DNA from: Pseudomonas sp. AL03
GTDB taxonomy: Bacteria > Pseudomonadota > Gammaproteobacteria > Pseudomonadales > Pseudomonadaceae
Length of the DNA stretch: 64,000 nucleotides
Direction: 5' to 3'
Assembly: GCF_029960815.1 (NCBI RefSeq)
Contig: NZ_JASBRE010000001.1
Location: 372,001 to 436,000 of the forward strand
The notes beneath the pieces were generated by a model. The model made no database searches and had not been told where the DNA came from. It worked only from the letters and a program-made list of their open reading frames with translations. The translations under genes were made by a program, and so were the position numbers. Positions 30,927 to 39,961 of the stretch are shown here, piece after piece (position 1 is the first letter of the stretch; every line of letters starts with the position of its first letter).

Positions 30927-31568
30927 GTGTCGAGTACCGAAGACGAAAACCTGGCGGATTTGAAGGACTGGTGGACACGCAACGGCAAGCCCCTGGTCAC
31001 TGGCGGCCTGTTGGCGCTGGTCATCGTGTTCGGCTGGCAGGCTTTTCAAAAGTATCAGAGCAATCAGTCGCAAGGCGCCTCGATGCTCTATCAGCAATTG
31101 CTGGAAACCACGCTGACGCCTGACGGCAAGCCTGATGCCGCCCGTGTTTCGGACTTGGCCGGCAAGCTCAACAGCGAGTTCGGTGGCACCGCTTACGCGC
31201 AATATGGCAGCCTGTTCGTGGCGAAAGTCGCGGTCGACAGCGGCAAGCTGGATGACGCAGCCATCGAGCTGAAGGCCGTTACCGCCAAACCGGCCAACCC
31301 GGCATTGGGCGAAATCGCCCGTCAGCGCCTGGCGCAGGTGCTGGCCGCGCAGAACAAGGCCGATGAAGCCCTGAAACTGCTCGAAGGCGATGCCGACAAA
31401 GCATTCCTGGCCACTCGCGAAGAGCTCAAAGGCGACCTGTTGGTGCAATTGGGTCGTACCGACGAAGCGAACACGGCGTATCAAAAAGCCAAGGCGGCAC
31501 TGTCGGATGAAGCGGCGGTCGGTGGCCTACAAATCAAGCTGGACGACCTGGCCAAAGGGGATGCGTGA
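30927..31568 (+). CDS. yfgM: YfgM-type inner-membrane TPR protein
   Basis: A 213-residue protein anchored by one N-terminal helix (PLVTGGLLALVIVFGWQAFQ), with periplasmic TPR-like repeats (LAEIARQRLAQVLAAQ type). YfgM in E. coli binds SecYEG with PpiD and acts in periplasmic chaperone networks. GTG start at 30927 after AAGGAG. The order hisS-yfgM-bamB-der is conserved in gammaproteobacteria. Confidence 0.9.
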   Translation: MSSTEDENLADLKDWWTRNGKPLVTGGLLALVIVFGWQAFQKYQSNQSQGASMLYQQLLETTLTPDGKPDAARVSDLAGKLNSEFGGTAYAQYGSLFVAKVAVDSGKLDDAAIELKAVTAKPANPALGEIARQRLAQVLAAQNKADEALKLLEGDADKAFLATREELKGDLLVQLGRTDEANTAYQKAKAALSDEAAVGGLQIKLDDLAKGDA

Positions 31569-32712
31569 CGTGATTCGTTGGAAACATGCAGCATTGCTGG
31601 CTCTGGCCATATTGGCCGCGGGTTGCAGCAGCAACAGCAAAAAAGAACTGCCACCGGCCGAGTTGACCGACTTCAAAGAAGAAGTGGTTTTGCAAAAGCA
31701 GTGGAGTCGTTCGATCGGTGACGGTCAGGGCAAAACGTACAACATGCTGGTTCCGGCGATCGATGGCGATACCATCTATGCCGCCGACGTCACCGGTGTG
31801 GTGATGGCGATGGATCGCAGCAATGGCGACGTCAAATGGAAGAAAGATCTCGAGCTGCCTGTTTCCGGCGCCGTTGGCGTGAGTTACGGTCTGCTCATGA
31901 TCGGTACGATCAAGGGCGAAATCGTTGCCCTTGACGCCAGCAGCGGCGAAGAGAAATGGCGCGCTCGCGTGTCCAGTGAAGTCCTCGCGCCGCCGGTCAG
32001 CAACGGTGACGTGGTGGTGGTTCAGACTCAGGATGACCGTCTGATCGGTCTGGATGCCGCTACCGGTACCCAGCGCTGGTTGTATGACAGCACTCCAGCG
32101 GTATTGACCCTGCGCGGCACCAGTGCGCCGATCGTCACCAACCGCCTCGCGGTGGCTGGCCTGTCGACCGGTAAAGTGGTCGCTCTCGATATCTCCAACG
32201 GCGTGCCGGTATGGGAACAACGTGTAGCGATTCCACAAGGTCGTTCGGAACTGGAGCGCGTTGTCGATATCGACGGTGGCTTGCTGCTGTCCGGCGGTAC
32301 GCTGTATGTCGCCAGCTATCAGGGTCGCGTTGCGGCACTGGATCTGGAAAGCGGTCGTCAGCTCTGGCAGCGTGATGCTTCCAGCTACGCCGGTGTCGCC
32401 CAGGGGTTTGGCAGCGTTTACGTGAGCCTGTCTTCGGGCACCGTTGAAGGCGTCGACGAACGTTCCACCACAGCCTTGTGGAGCAACGATTCGCTGGCCC
32501 GTCGTCAACTGTCGGCTCCGGAAGTGTTCTCCAGCTATGTTGCAGTCGGTGATATGGAAGGTTACCTGCATCTGCTGAGTCAGGTTGACGGTCGTTTCGT
32601 CGGCCGCGAGCGCATTGACAGCGACGGCCTGCGTGCCCGTCCGTTGGTAGTGGGTGACACGATTTATCTGTATGGCAACAGCGGCAAACTGGAAGCCCTG
32701 ACCATTAAGTAA
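31561..32712 (+). CDS. bamB: Outer membrane assembly lipoprotein BamB
   Basis: A 383-residue lipoprotein of the BAM complex that inserts beta-barrel proteins. The signal peptide ends in LAAGC, with the acylated Cys at residue 22. Eight PQQ-like beta-propeller blades follow (AMDRSNGDVKWKKDLELPVSG, ALDASSGEEKWRARVSSEVL, GLDAATGTQRWLYDS). The ATG at 31561 overlaps yfgM by eight bases; the GTG at 31570 is an alternative start. Confidence 0.93.
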   Translation: MRDVIRWKHAALLALAILAAGCSSNSKKELPPAELTDFKEEVVLQKQWSRSIGDGQGKTYNMLVPAIDGDTIYAADVTGVVMAMDRSNGDVKWKKDLELPVSGAVGVSYGLLMIGTIKGEIVALDASSGEEKWRARVSSEVLAPPVSNGDVVVVQTQDDRLIGLDAATGTQRWLYDSTPAVLTLRGTSAPIVTNRLAVAGLSTGKVVALDISNGVPVWEQRVAIPQGRSELERVVDIDGGLLLSGGTLYVASYQGRVAALDLESGRQLWQRDASSYAGVAQGFGSVYVSLSSGTVEGVDERSTTALWSNDSLARRQLSAPEVFSSYVAVGDMEGYLHLLSQVDGRFVGRERIDSDGLRARPLVVGDTIYLYGNSGKLEALTIK

Positions 32713-32724
32713 AGGTTTGACTAT

Positions 32725-32786
32725 GCTTGGGGTTAGTTCCCCAAGCGGCCCCGTTCTGCGGGGCTCGCAGCGCTCACAGGCGCTGC
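32725..32786 (+). repeat. Three tandem perfect hairpins between bamB and der
   Basis: Three stems follow in series: GCTTGGGG/CCCCAAGC (32725-32746), GCCCCG/CGGGGC (32748-32764) and GCAGCGC/GCGCTGC (32767-32786). A fourth stem with a T-run (the terminator listed separately) comes next. No ORF fits here. This could be a 3-prime-UTR-derived small RNA of bamB or a structured leader of der. Confidence 0.6.
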
Positions 32787-32796
32787 CCCGAGCACC

Positions 32797-32827
32797 AGCC
32801 GCTGCCTCGCAGCGGCTTTTGTATTTT
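32797..32827 (+). terminator. Rho-independent terminator between bamB and der
   Basis: The 9-bp stem AGCCGCTGC / GCAGCGGCT with loop CTC is followed by TTTTGTATTTT. It ends 26 bases before the der start, so either der has a promoter inside this array or it depends on read-through. Confidence 0.8.
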
Positions 32828-32852
32828 CTGAAATAACGAAGTGGAGAGCCGC

Positions 32853-34322
32853 ATGGTTCCCGTAATCGCCCTGGTGGGCCGACCGAACGTCGGCAAGTCC
32901 ACCTTGTTCAACCGCCTGACCAGGACTCGCGACGCCATCGTCGGCGACTTGTCCGGTCTGACCCGTGATCGCCAATACGGTGAGGCCAAGTGGCAAGGGC
33001 GTTCCTACATTCTGGTCGACACCGGCGGTATCTCCGGTGACGAGCACGGTATGGACGAAAAAATGGCCGAGCAGTCGCTGCTGGCCATTGAAGAAGCGGA
33101 TGTCGTTCTGTTTCTGGTAGATGCCAAGGCCGGTTTTACCGCCGCCGACCAGATGATCGCCGAGCATTTGCGCAAACGTAACAAGCGTTCTTACGTGGTT
33201 GCCAACAAGGTCGACAACATCGACCCTGAAATGGCCCGCGCCGAGTTCGCCCCGTTGGGCATGGGCCACGCGATTCCGATCGCCGGTGCCCACGGTCGTG
33301 GCATCACCCAGATGCTGGAAATCGCCCTGAGCACCTTCCCGAAAGACGATGACGAGCCAGAAGAAGGCGAGGAAGAGATCGTTGCCGAAGGCGAGGAAGC
33401 CAAGCGCATTCCTGGCCCAAGCGAAAAAGACGGGATCAAGATCGCCATCATCGGCCGGCCAAACGTCGGCAAGTCGACCCTCGTCAACCGCATGCTCGGT
33501 GAAGACCGTGTCATCGTTTATGACGAGCCCGGCACCACCCGCGACAGTATCTACATCCCGTTCGAGCGTAACGACGAGAAGTACACGCTGATCGACACCG
33601 CCGGTGTGCGCAAGCGCGGCAAGATCCACGAAGAAGTCGAAAAATTCTCCGTGGTCAAAACCCTGCAAGCCATCAAAGACGCCAACGTGGTGATCTTTGT
33701 GATGGACGCCCGCGAAGGCGTGGTCGACCACGACCTCAACCTGCTGGGCTTTGCCATTGAGTCGGGTCGTGCGCTGGTGATCGCGATCAACAAGTGGGAC
33801 GGCATGACGCCGAGCGAGCGCGACTTCGTGAAGGTCGAGCTGCAACGTCGACTGTTCTTCGTTGACTACGCCGACATTCACTTCATCTCGGCCCTGCACG
33901 GCACGGGTGTGGGCAACCTCTACGCCTCCGTACAGAACTCGTTCAAGTCTGCGGTCACCCGCTGGCCAACCAACCGCCTGACCACGATTCTGGAAGATGC
34001 GGTTGGTGAGCACGCGCCGCCGATGGTCAACAACCGCCGGATCAAGCTGCGTTATGCCCACTTGGGTGGCGCGAACCCGCCGATCATCGTGATTCACGGT
34101 AACCAGATCGAGAAGGTGCCGAAGTCTTACGTGCGTTATCTGGAAAACACTTACCGTCGTGTCTTGAAGCTGGTCGGTACGCCGATCCGCATCGAGTTCA
34201 AGGGCGGCGAGAACCCGTACGAAGGCAACAAGAACTCGCTCACCGACCGTCAGGTCAACAAGAAGCGTCGCATGATGTCGCACCACAAGAAAGCTGACAA
34301 GAAGCGTAGAGACAAGCGCTGA
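32853..34322 (+). CDS. der: Ribosome-assembly GTPase Der (EngA)
   Basis: A 489-residue GTPase with two G domains in tandem, essential for 50S subunit maturation. The first G1 motif is GRPNVGKST at the N-terminus with DTGGI (G3) and ANKVDN (G4). The second begins at [15 protein letters not shown] with [10 protein letters not shown] and INKWDG. A KH-like C-terminal domain ends in a basic tail. ATG 32853 fits the conserved [15 protein letters not shown] and has GGAGAG upstream. Confidence 0.96.
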   Translation: MVPVIALVGRPNVGKSTLFNRLTRTRDAIVGDLSGLTRDRQYGEAKWQGRSYILVDTGGISGDEHGMDEKMAEQSLLAIEEADVVLFLVDAKAGFTAADQMIAEHLRKRNKRSYVVANKVDNIDPEMARAEFAPLGMGHAIPIAGAHGRGITQMLEIALSTFPKDDDEPEEGEEEIVAEGEEAKRIPGPSEKDGIKIAIIGRPNVGKSTLVNRMLGEDRVIVYDEPGTTRDSIYIPFERNDEKYTLIDTAGVRKRGKIHEEVEKFSVVKTLQAIKDANVVIFVMDAREGVVDHDLNLLGFAIESGRALVIAINKWDGMTPSERDFVKVELQRRLFFVDYADIHFISALHGTGVGNLYASVQNSFKSAVTRWPTNRLTTILEDAVGEHAPPMVNNRRIKLRYAHLGGANPPIIVIHGNQIEKVPKSYVRYLENTYRRVLKLVGTPIRIEFKGGENPYEGNKNSLTDRQVNKKRRMMSHHKKADKKRRDKR

Positions 34323-34341
34323 TTCACGGTCGACCTGGCTT

Positions 34342-34433
34342 CTGTAGGAGCGAGGCTTGCCCGCGAAGAACGATGACGCGGTGTACCTGATACACAGCAG
34401 TGTGGCCATCGCGGGCAAGCCTTGCTCCCACAG
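34342..34433. repeat. REP pair in inverted orientation (REPIN)
   Basis: Two REP units with core CGAGGCTTGCCCGCG and its near complement (GCGGGCAAGCCTTGC) face each other across about 40 bases and can fold into one long hairpin. They lie in the gap between der and the aminotransferase gene. No transposase gene is linked; such units are mobilised in trans by REP-associated tyrosine transposases. Confidence 0.9.
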
Positions 34434-34446
34434 GACCGGGTTCAAG

Positions 34447-34473
34447 AAAGGGCGCTTAAGGCGCCCTTTTTTT
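34447..34473 (+). terminator. Rho-independent terminator after der
   Basis: The stem AAAGGGCGC / GCGCCCTTT around TTAAG is followed by a run of seven Ts. It lies just beyond the REP pair. Confidence 0.9.
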
Positions 34474-34547
34474 ATGGGCGCCGTTTGGGCTATCCTCGGA
34501 CTCTCCCGCGCCGTCGTTAGCGCCGGGTGTAGAGCAGGGAATCAACG

Positions 34548-35696
34548 ATGATCACCAGTAAGCTGCCGAATGTCGGCATCACTATCTTCACTCAGATGTC
34601 TCAGCTCGCGGCGCAAACCGGGGCGCTGAATCTGTCCCAGGGTTTTCCCGATTTCGATGCCCCGCAAGCCCTGTGTGATGCGGTCGGTCGGCATATTGCC
34701 AGTGGCCACAACCAATATTCACCGATGACGGGACTGCCGGCGCTGCGCCAGCAGATTTCGATGAAGATCGCTCGCCGCTACGGCGTCAATGTGGATGCCG
34801 ACCATGAAGTGACCGTCACTCCCGGCGCAACCCAGGCGATCTTCTGTGCGATTCAGGCGGTTATCCACAGCGGTGACGAGGTGATTGTCTTCGATCCGGC
34901 CTACGACAGTTATGAACCCTCGGTTGAGCTGGCCGGAGGTCGTTGCGTGCATGTGCAACTCGGTTTGAATGACTTTGCCATCGACTTCCAGAAGCTTGCC
35001 GAAGCGATTACGCCGCGCACCCGGATGATCGTTCTCAACTCTCCGCATAACCCAAGTGGCGCGCTGATCAGTCGTGCCGAGCTAGATCAGTTGGCGGCGT
35101 TGATTCGGGATCGCGACATCTACATCGTCAGCGACGAAGTCTACGAACACCTGGTCTTCGACGGCGTGCCTCACGTCAGCGTGCTGAATCACGAAGAGCT
35201 GTATCAGCGCGCCTTCGTAGTCAGTTCTTTCGGCAAGACATACCACGTCACTGGCTGGAAAACCGGCTACGTGGTCGCGCCGCCGGCTCTCACCGCCGAG
35301 CTGCGCAAGGTTCACCAATACGTCAGTTTCTGCGGCGTGACGCCGCTGCAATATGCCTTGGCTGACTACATGGCCGAGCACCCGGAACACGTCGAGGAAC
35401 TGCCGGCGTTCTATCAGGCCAAGCGCGACCTGTTCTGCGATCTGCTGACGCCGTCGCGCTTCAGCTTCACCCGAGTGGCCGGTACTTATTTCCAGTTAGT
35501 CGATTACTCGCAGATCCGTCCGGACCTCGACGATGTCGAGATGACGTTGTGGATGACCCGTGAACATGGTGTGGCGAGCATCCCGATCTCGGTGTTCTAC
35601 CAGACTCCGCCCGAAGGCCAGCGCCTGGTGCGCCTGTGCTTCGCCAAACGCGAGGAGACCCTGCGTGAAGCAGCGGAAAAACTATGCGTGATCTGA
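34548..35696 (+). CDS. PLP-dependent aminotransferase (methionine/glutamine-type)
   Basis: A 382-residue class I aminotransferase close to E. coli YbdL, a methionine aminotransferase. Motifs are NLSQGFPDFDAP, SPHNPSGAL, SDEVYEHLVFDG, and the PLP Lys K230 in SSFGKTYHVTGWKTGY. The next gene, an omega-amidase, overlaps its end by 13 bases. The pair fits the glutamine-transaminase/omega-amidase pathway, in which keto-methylthiobutyrate is re-aminated from glutamine and the resulting 2-oxoglutaramate is hydrolysed. This pairing is an inference from gene context. Confidence 0.88.
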   Translation: MITSKLPNVGITIFTQMSQLAAQTGALNLSQGFPDFDAPQALCDAVGRHIASGHNQYSPMTGLPALRQQISMKIARRYGVNVDADHEVTVTPGATQAIFCAIQAVIHSGDEVIVFDPAYDSYEPSVELAGGRCVHVQLGLNDFAIDFQKLAEAITPRTRMIVLNSPHNPSGALISRAELDQLAALIRDRDIYIVSDEVYEHLVFDGVPHVSVLNHEELYQRAFVVSSFGKTYHVTGWKTGYVVAPPALTAELRKVHQYVSFCGVTPLQYALADYMAEHPEHVEELPAFYQAKRDLFCDLLTPSRFSFTRVAGTYFQLVDYSQIRPDLDDVEMTLWMTREHGVASIPISVFYQTPPEGQRLVRLCFAKREETLREAAEKLCVI

Positions 35697-36475
35697 GCGC
35701 GCTACCCAATCTGAACATTGCACTGATCCAGACCACCCTGGCCTGGCATGATCGTCAGGCCAATCTGGAGCATTTCGAGCAGTTGCTGGAACAGGCTCGC
35801 GGCGCTGACCTGATCATTCTGCCGGAGATGTTCACCACCGGTTTTTCCATGGAGTCGGAAACGCTCGCCGAGCCCGAAAATGGTCCGACCAGCAAATGGC
35901 TGCGGGTGCAGGCAGCGAAACTGGATGCGGTGATCACCGGCAGCGTGATCGTCCAGGCGGCTGACGGCAGCCATCGCAATCGCCTGTTGTGGGCGCGGCC
36001 GGACGGGGAGGTGTGGCACTACGACAAGCGCCATCTGTTTCGCATGGCCGGTGAACACAATCACTACACCCCCGGCGAGCGCCAGGTGCAGTTCGAACTC
36101 AAGGGCTGGCGAGTGCGGCCACTGATTTGCTACGACCTGCGCTTCCCGGTCTGGAGCCGCGATTCTCAGGATACCGACCTGTTGCTGTACACCGCCAACT
36201 GGCCGGGTGCACGGCGTCAGCACTGGAACCGTTTGCTGCCAGCGCGGGCGATCGAAAACCTCTGCTACGTGGCGGCGGTGAATCGGATCGGCACTGACGG
36301 TAAAGGCTTTGCGTATACCGGTGACAGTCAGGTATTGGATTTTCAGGGTGAGACATTGCTCAGCGCAGGCGAAGCGGATGGGGTGTTCAAGGTCGTTCTG
36401 AGCGCTGCGGATCTGGCGGCCTATCGCACGCGGTTTCCGGCGAATCTGGATGCGGATACCTTCGAGTTCACGTAA
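35684..36475 (+). CDS. Nitrilase-family omega-amidase (YafV-like)
   Basis: A 263-residue carbon-nitrogen hydrolase with the Glu-Lys-Cys triad at E48 (ILPEMFTTGF), K115 (HYDKRHLF) and C149 (LICYDLRFPVW). It closely resembles YafV/NIT2-type omega-amidases, which deamidate 2-oxoglutaramate or 2-oxosuccinamate. The long 13-base overlap with the aminotransferase gene implies coupled translation. A palindromic repeat follows three bases after the stop. Confidence 0.88.
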   Translation: MRDLSALPNLNIALIQTTLAWHDRQANLEHFEQLLEQARGADLIILPEMFTTGFSMESETLAEPENGPTSKWLRVQAAKLDAVITGSVIVQAADGSHRNRLLWARPDGEVWHYDKRHLFRMAGEHNHYTPGERQVQFELKGWRVRPLICYDLRFPVWSRDSQDTDLLLYTANWPGARRQHWNRLLPARAIENLCYVAAVNRIGTDGKGFAYTGDSQVLDFQGETLLSAGEADGVFKVVLSAADLAAYRTRFPANLDADTFEFT

Positions 36476-36477
36476 CC

Positions 36478-36508
36478 GATCGTTCCCACGCTCTGCGTGG
36501 GAACGATC
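36478..36508. repeat. Palindromic repeat, GATCGTTCCCACG type
   Basis: A perfect inverted repeat with 13-base arms (GATCGTTCCCACG and its complement) around CTCTG. Related copies occur at 59185-59210 and 63061-63091. All three begin at or within three bases of a gene end. This is a second repeat family distinct from the REP units. Confidence 0.85.
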
Positions 36509-36517
36509 AGGGCAAAC

Positions 36518-36552
36518 AAAAAGGCCCCGAGGTTCTCACCCCGGGGCCTTTT
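36518..36552. terminator. Bidirectional terminator between omega-amidase and leuA
   Basis: The stem AAAAGGCCCCG / CGGGGCCTTTT around an 11-12-base loop has an A-run to the left and T-run to the right. It can stop both converging transcripts. Confidence 0.88.
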
Positions 36553-36568
36553 GCATTTCAGCGAAGGC

Positions 36569-38248
36569 TTACGCCGCTTTCGCTTCCGGCTGGCTCAGCG
36601 AGCGGTTCAGTGCGCTGAACAGGGCCTTGAAGCTGGCGGTGGTGATGTTTTCATCGATACCGACGCCATGCACCGCACGTTCACCGTTCACGCGCAGTTC
36701 AATGTAGGCCGCCGCCTTGGCATGGGTGCCCGAACCGATGGCGTGTTCGTTGTAGTCCATGATTTCAACCGGAATCGGCAGACCGGCCACCAGCGCTTCC
36801 AGGGCACCGTTGCCCTTGCCACGCCAGTGCAGGTTGGTTTCACCCTGACCTTTGCTGGAGACTTCCACTTCCACGGCGCTATGGCCGTTTTCTTCCTGCA
36901 GGCGATGGCTGACCAGCGCGTACGGGGTGTTGGCCTGCAAGTACTCGCTGTGAAGCAACGCGTGGATCTGCTTGGCGGTCATCTCCAGACCCAGGCGATC
37001 TGTTTCACGCTGCACCACTTGGCTGAACTCGATCTGCATGCGACGCGGCAAGCTGATGCCGTATTCCTGTTCCAGCAGGTAGGCGATACCGCCCTTGCCC
37101 GACTGGCTGTTGACGCGGATCACCGCCTCGTAGCTGCGGCCGATATCGGCCGGGTCGATCGGCAAGTACGGTACTTCCCACAGAGCGTCCGGTTTCTGCT
37201 GGGCGAAGCCCTTGCGGATGGCGTCCTGGTGGGAGCCGGAGAACGCAGTGTGAACCAGGTCGCCGACGTACGGGTGACGTGGGTGCACTTGAATCTGGTT
37301 GCATTCTTCGACGACTTTACGCACGCCGTCGATGTCGGAGAAGTCCAGCTCAGGGTGAATGCCCTGGGTGTAGAGGTTCAGTGCCACGGTCACGAGATCG
37401 ACGTTACCGGTGCGCTCGCCGTTGCCGAACAGGCAGCCTTCGACACGGTCGGCGCCGGCCATCAGGCCCAGCTCTGTGGCGGCAACACCCGTGCCACGGT
37501 CGTTGTGGGTGTGCAGGCTGATGATCACGCTGTCACGACGGTTGATGTGACGGCCGAACCATTCGATCTGGTCAGCATAGATGTTCGGGGTCGCGCATTC
37601 GACGGTGGCCGGCAGGTTGAGGATCACCTTGTGCTCAGGCGTCGGGTTCCAGACTTCGATCACCGCGTCGCAGACTTCCTTGGCGAATTCCAGTTCGGTG
37701 GCGCTGAAGGTTTCTGGCGAGTATTCGAAGGTCCACTCGGTGTTTGGCTGCTGGGCCGCATATTTGACGAACAGCTTGGCCGCGTTCACGGCGATGGCCT
37801 TGACCCCTTCCTTGTCCTGATTGAAGACAATGCGGCGGAAAGAAGGGGAGGTGGCGTTGTACAGGTGAACGATGGCTTTCTTCGCCCCGCGCAGGGATTC
37901 GAAGGTGCGCTCGATCAAATCTTCACGGCCCTGGGTCAGCACCTGAATGGTGGTGTCGTCCGGGATGTGGTTGCCTTCGATCAAAGTACGCACGAAGTCG
38001 AAGTCGGTTTGCGAAGCCGCCGGGAACGACGCTTCGATTTCTTTTACGCCGACCTGCACCAGGGTTTTCCAGAAACGCAGCTTCTTGACCGCGTCCATTG
38101 GCTCGATCAGCGACTGGTTACCGTCACGAAGGTCGGAGCTGCACCAGATCGGCGCGGCGGTAATGGTCTTCGACGGCCAGGTGCGGTCCGGGATGTCGAT
38201 GGTCGGGAACGCGCGGTATTTCGAAGACGGGTCTTTGAGCATGCTCAT
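36569..38248 (-). CDS. leuA: 2-isopropylmalate synthase (long form)
   Basis: A 559-residue LeuA that condenses 2-oxoisovalerate and acetyl-CoA, the first committed step of leucine synthesis. The TIM barrel has the metal and catalytic motif [16 protein letters not shown] near residue 40. HTHNDRGT gives the metal-binding His pair. The C-terminal LeuA dimer domain, which binds leucine for feedback inhibition, ends the protein. ATG 38248 has AAGGA seven bases upstream; the ATG at 38242 is too far from it. The frame stays open upstream but that part is leader. Confidence 0.95.
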   Translation of the reverse strand: MSMLKDPSSKYRAFPTIDIPDRTWPSKTITAAPIWCSSDLRDGNQSLIEPMDAVKKLRFWKTLVQVGVKEIEASFPAASQTDFDFVRTLIEGNHIPDDTTIQVLTQGREDLIERTFESLRGAKKAIVHLYNATSPSFRRIVFNQDKEGVKAIAVNAAKLFVKYAAQQPNTEWTFEYSPETFSATELEFAKEVCDAVIEVWNPTPEHKVILNLPATVECATPNIYADQIEWFGRHINRRDSVIISLHTHNDRGTGVAATELGLMAGADRVEGCLFGNGERTGNVDLVTVALNLYTQGIHPELDFSDIDGVRKVVEECNQIQVHPRHPYVGDLVHTAFSGSHQDAIRKGFAQQKPDALWEVPYLPIDPADIGRSYEAVIRVNSQSGKGGIAYLLEQEYGISLPRRMQIEFSQVVQRETDRLGLEMTAKQIHALLHSEYLQANTPYALVSHRLQEENGHSAVEVEVSSKGQGETNLHWRGKGNGALEALVAGLPIPVEIMDYNEHAIGSGTHAKAAAYIELRVNGERAVHGVGIDENITTASFKALFSALNRSLSQPEAKAA

Positions 38249-38646
38249 CGGGAAATCCTTAATTGTGTGGGCCGAAAAAAGGCGGCCTGCCGGTGGATCA
38301 AATGTTCTTGGGGAAAAGCGTAGGGCGAGGCACCGCAAATTCAGCCCGGCAGTCGTGCACTGACAAGGCACAGGCTGCGGTGCTGGCGAAGCTGAATGAG
38401 GGTGTGAGAGGTTTTCATGCCTTCAACCCTAACCGCGAGGGTGAAGGATGGCAAGCGGTCTCAAAAAATTGAGAGGAATCCTCTAAAAGTCTTCTTTATC
38501 GAGATTTAATTGCGGTGAAGGGTGTTGATTGTTTTTATGGTTGCGCGAGGTTTGAACGATGCGCAATTGAAAGTTGGCGGCCGCAGCTCGGTCAGGGCGG
38601 CTATTCTTAAACACTCAACAGGGCTACTGGCAGGCAGGAGTCGGTG
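38249..38646 (-). promoter_or_regulatory. leuA 5-prime region with candidate attenuation leader
   Basis: This 398-base gap between leuA and the divergent 38647 gene has no protein gene apart from a possible 25-codon leader ORF. On the minus strand, GCACCGCA (38383-38376) can pair with TGCGGTGC (38337-38330). CTGCCGG (38352-38346) can pair with CCGGCAG (38293-38287), followed by GCCGCC and six Ts (38280-38275). A local GGCCG/CGGCC hairpin (38287-38270) would sequester the T-run. A perfect AGAGGA-A-TCCTCT palindrome (about 38473-38485) lies further upstream. No clear promoter boxes were found. Confidence 0.45.
38341..38418 (-). CDS. Candidate leuA leader peptide (25 aa)
   Basis: A 25-codon ORF with five leucines: [12 protein letters not shown] then [13 protein letters not shown]. 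It ends 92 bases before leuA. Two of the leucines flank a Cys (LCL) at residues 16-18, directly after the codons that form one arm of a possible RNA stem. The SD is weak (AAGG very close to ATG), so translation is not assured. Leucine density and location suggest ribosome-mediated attenuation. Confidence 0.4.
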   Translation of the reverse strand: MKTSHTLIQLRQHRSLCLVSARLPG

Positions 38647-39003
38647 ATGAACGAGTCAGATTGGAAGCTTTATAGTGCACTGCGTCCGTTGGCCCATGAG
38701 CGCCTGTGTATCCGCATCATGGAGGAGGTCGAGCGTACGGTGCTGGATAAAAGTCTGGTGCCTTATGAGCGGATAGAAGCCAGCGAAGAACTGCTGAAGG
38801 CCGGGCAGAAAGAGCTGTATTGGGCGTTTGGTGTTTTCAGGTTCTCACGACATGAGGCCCGCTCTCACTTGCTCGGGCTGAGTGCCCGAGCGTTGATTAC
38901 GACTGAGGAGTTGACCGGCTTCTCGGAGGACACTCAGGCCTGGATCAAAGAGTGTCTGGCGCACAGGGAAGTCCACGGGATTGAGGATCTGGAGGCTGAA
39001 TAA
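38647..39003 (+). CDS. Conserved hypothetical helical protein (118 aa)
   Basis: A 118-residue, largely alpha-helical soluble protein starting MNESDWKLYSALRPLAHERL and rich in Glu, Leu and Arg. CAGGAG six bases before ATG 38647 supports the start; the GTG three bases earlier is less likely. I do not recognise the family. The gene is divergent from leuA and is followed at once by a REP pair, so it is probably transcribed alone. Confidence 0.75.
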   Translation: MNESDWKLYSALRPLAHERLCIRIMEEVERTVLDKSLVPYERIEASEELLKAGQKELYWAFGVFRFSRHEARSHLLGLSARALITTEELTGFSEDTQAWIKECLAHREVHGIEDLEAE

Positions 39004-39023
39004 GCCGCATCCTTGAGATCGCC

Positions 39024-39112
39024 TTCGCGGGCAAGCCTCGCTCCTACGGATTCGGGGTGACCACACGATTTGGGTACGACCCATATCCGTAGGAGCGAGG
39101 CTTGCCCGCGAA
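39024..39112. repeat. REP pair in inverted orientation (REPIN)
   Basis: TTCGCGGGCAAGCCTCGCTC and its complement CGAGGCTTGCCCGCGAA bracket about 37 bases. The arms are nearly perfect complements over some 26 bases. It lies between the 38647 gene and the converging M23 peptidase gene, and may act as a shared transcription stop. Confidence 0.92.
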
Positions 39113-39136
39113 GAGGCCAGTAGCCATACGCAACAA

Positions 39137-39958
39137 CTAAGGCTGAAATGCACCTATAAAGATGGCTGGATCAACCCGCGCATCATTCAGGCTGACGTTC
39201 CAGTGCATATGCGGCCCGGTCGCGCGCCCGGTGGAACCGACTTTCCCGACCACTCCACCACGGGCCAATGGCTGGCCAACCTTCACGTCGATTTTCGACA
39301 GGTGGCAGAACATGCTGATAAAGCCCTGTCCGTGATCGACAAACACCGTGTTGCCGTTGAAGAAGTAGTTACCGATCAGGATCACTTTGCCAGCGGCTGG
39401 CGTCTTGATCGGCGTGCCGGCAGGCACAGCGAAGTCCAGCCCTGCATGCGGATTGCGCTCCTCACCATTAAAGAAGCGGCGCACGCCGAACTTGCTCGAC
39501 AGCGGCCCGTTGACCGGTTTGTCCAGCAGCAGGTTGCTTGGGGTGTTCGGGCTGAAGGTGCGGTAGGCCTGAATCTGCTCGGCCAGTTCGCCTTCGATGC
39601 GCTTGAGATTCTCCGGGTTCGGATTGACCTGCTGCGTATTCTTCAGGGTGATGTGCTGTTCCGGGTATTTCTTGCTGCCGACCGTGAAGCTGAGATTACG
39701 ACCCCCGCTACTGACTTGCTGCGTGCCCGGTGTAACCGTCAGCGGCACGCCAACAATCGCCAGCCAATTGTTCTGTTCCTTGACCACCAATACCGGTTTG
39801 CCTTGATAACTGGCTTTCGGCGTCTGCGCGGATGTGCCGAGATCGACCACCGCCACGCCGCCCGGCACTGGTTTGTTCAGCAGACGGGTGATGTAACTGT
39901 CGGCGTGGGCGTTGAAGGTCAGGCACAGCAACAGCAACGGAGCTAAAAAACGCGGCAT
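39137..39958 (-). CDS. M23-family peptidoglycan endopeptidase
   Basis: A 273-residue secreted protein. The signal peptide is MPRFLAPLLLLCLTFNAHA. An Ig-like/linker region precedes the LytM metallopeptidase domain in the last 130 residues: zinc ligands His and Asp in NPHAGLDFAVPAGTP and the HxH motif in GPHMHWNVSLND. The full zinc set is present, so it should be an active murein endopeptidase rather than an amidase activator of the degenerate LytM type. It starts four bases downstream of the xseA stop and is probably co-transcribed. Confidence 0.9.
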   Translation of the reverse strand: MPRFLAPLLLLCLTFNAHADSYITRLLNKPVPGGVAVVDLGTSAQTPKASYQGKPVLVVKEQNNWLAIVGVPLTVTPGTQQVSSGGRNLSFTVGSKKYPEQHITLKNTQQVNPNPENLKRIEGELAEQIQAYRTFSPNTPSNLLLDKPVNGPLSSKFGVRRFFNGEERNPHAGLDFAVPAGTPIKTPAAGKVILIGNYFFNGNTVFVDHGQGFISMFCHLSKIDVKVGQPLARGGVVGKVGSTGRATGPHMHWNVSLNDARVDPAIFIGAFQP

Positions 39959-39961
39959 GGA

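Noticed and set aside
36497..38323. A 608-codon open frame on the plus strand opposite leuA
   Set aside because: It is antisense to a clearly conserved leuA gene and its translation is low-complexity and family-less. High GC at third positions keeps the opposite frame open.
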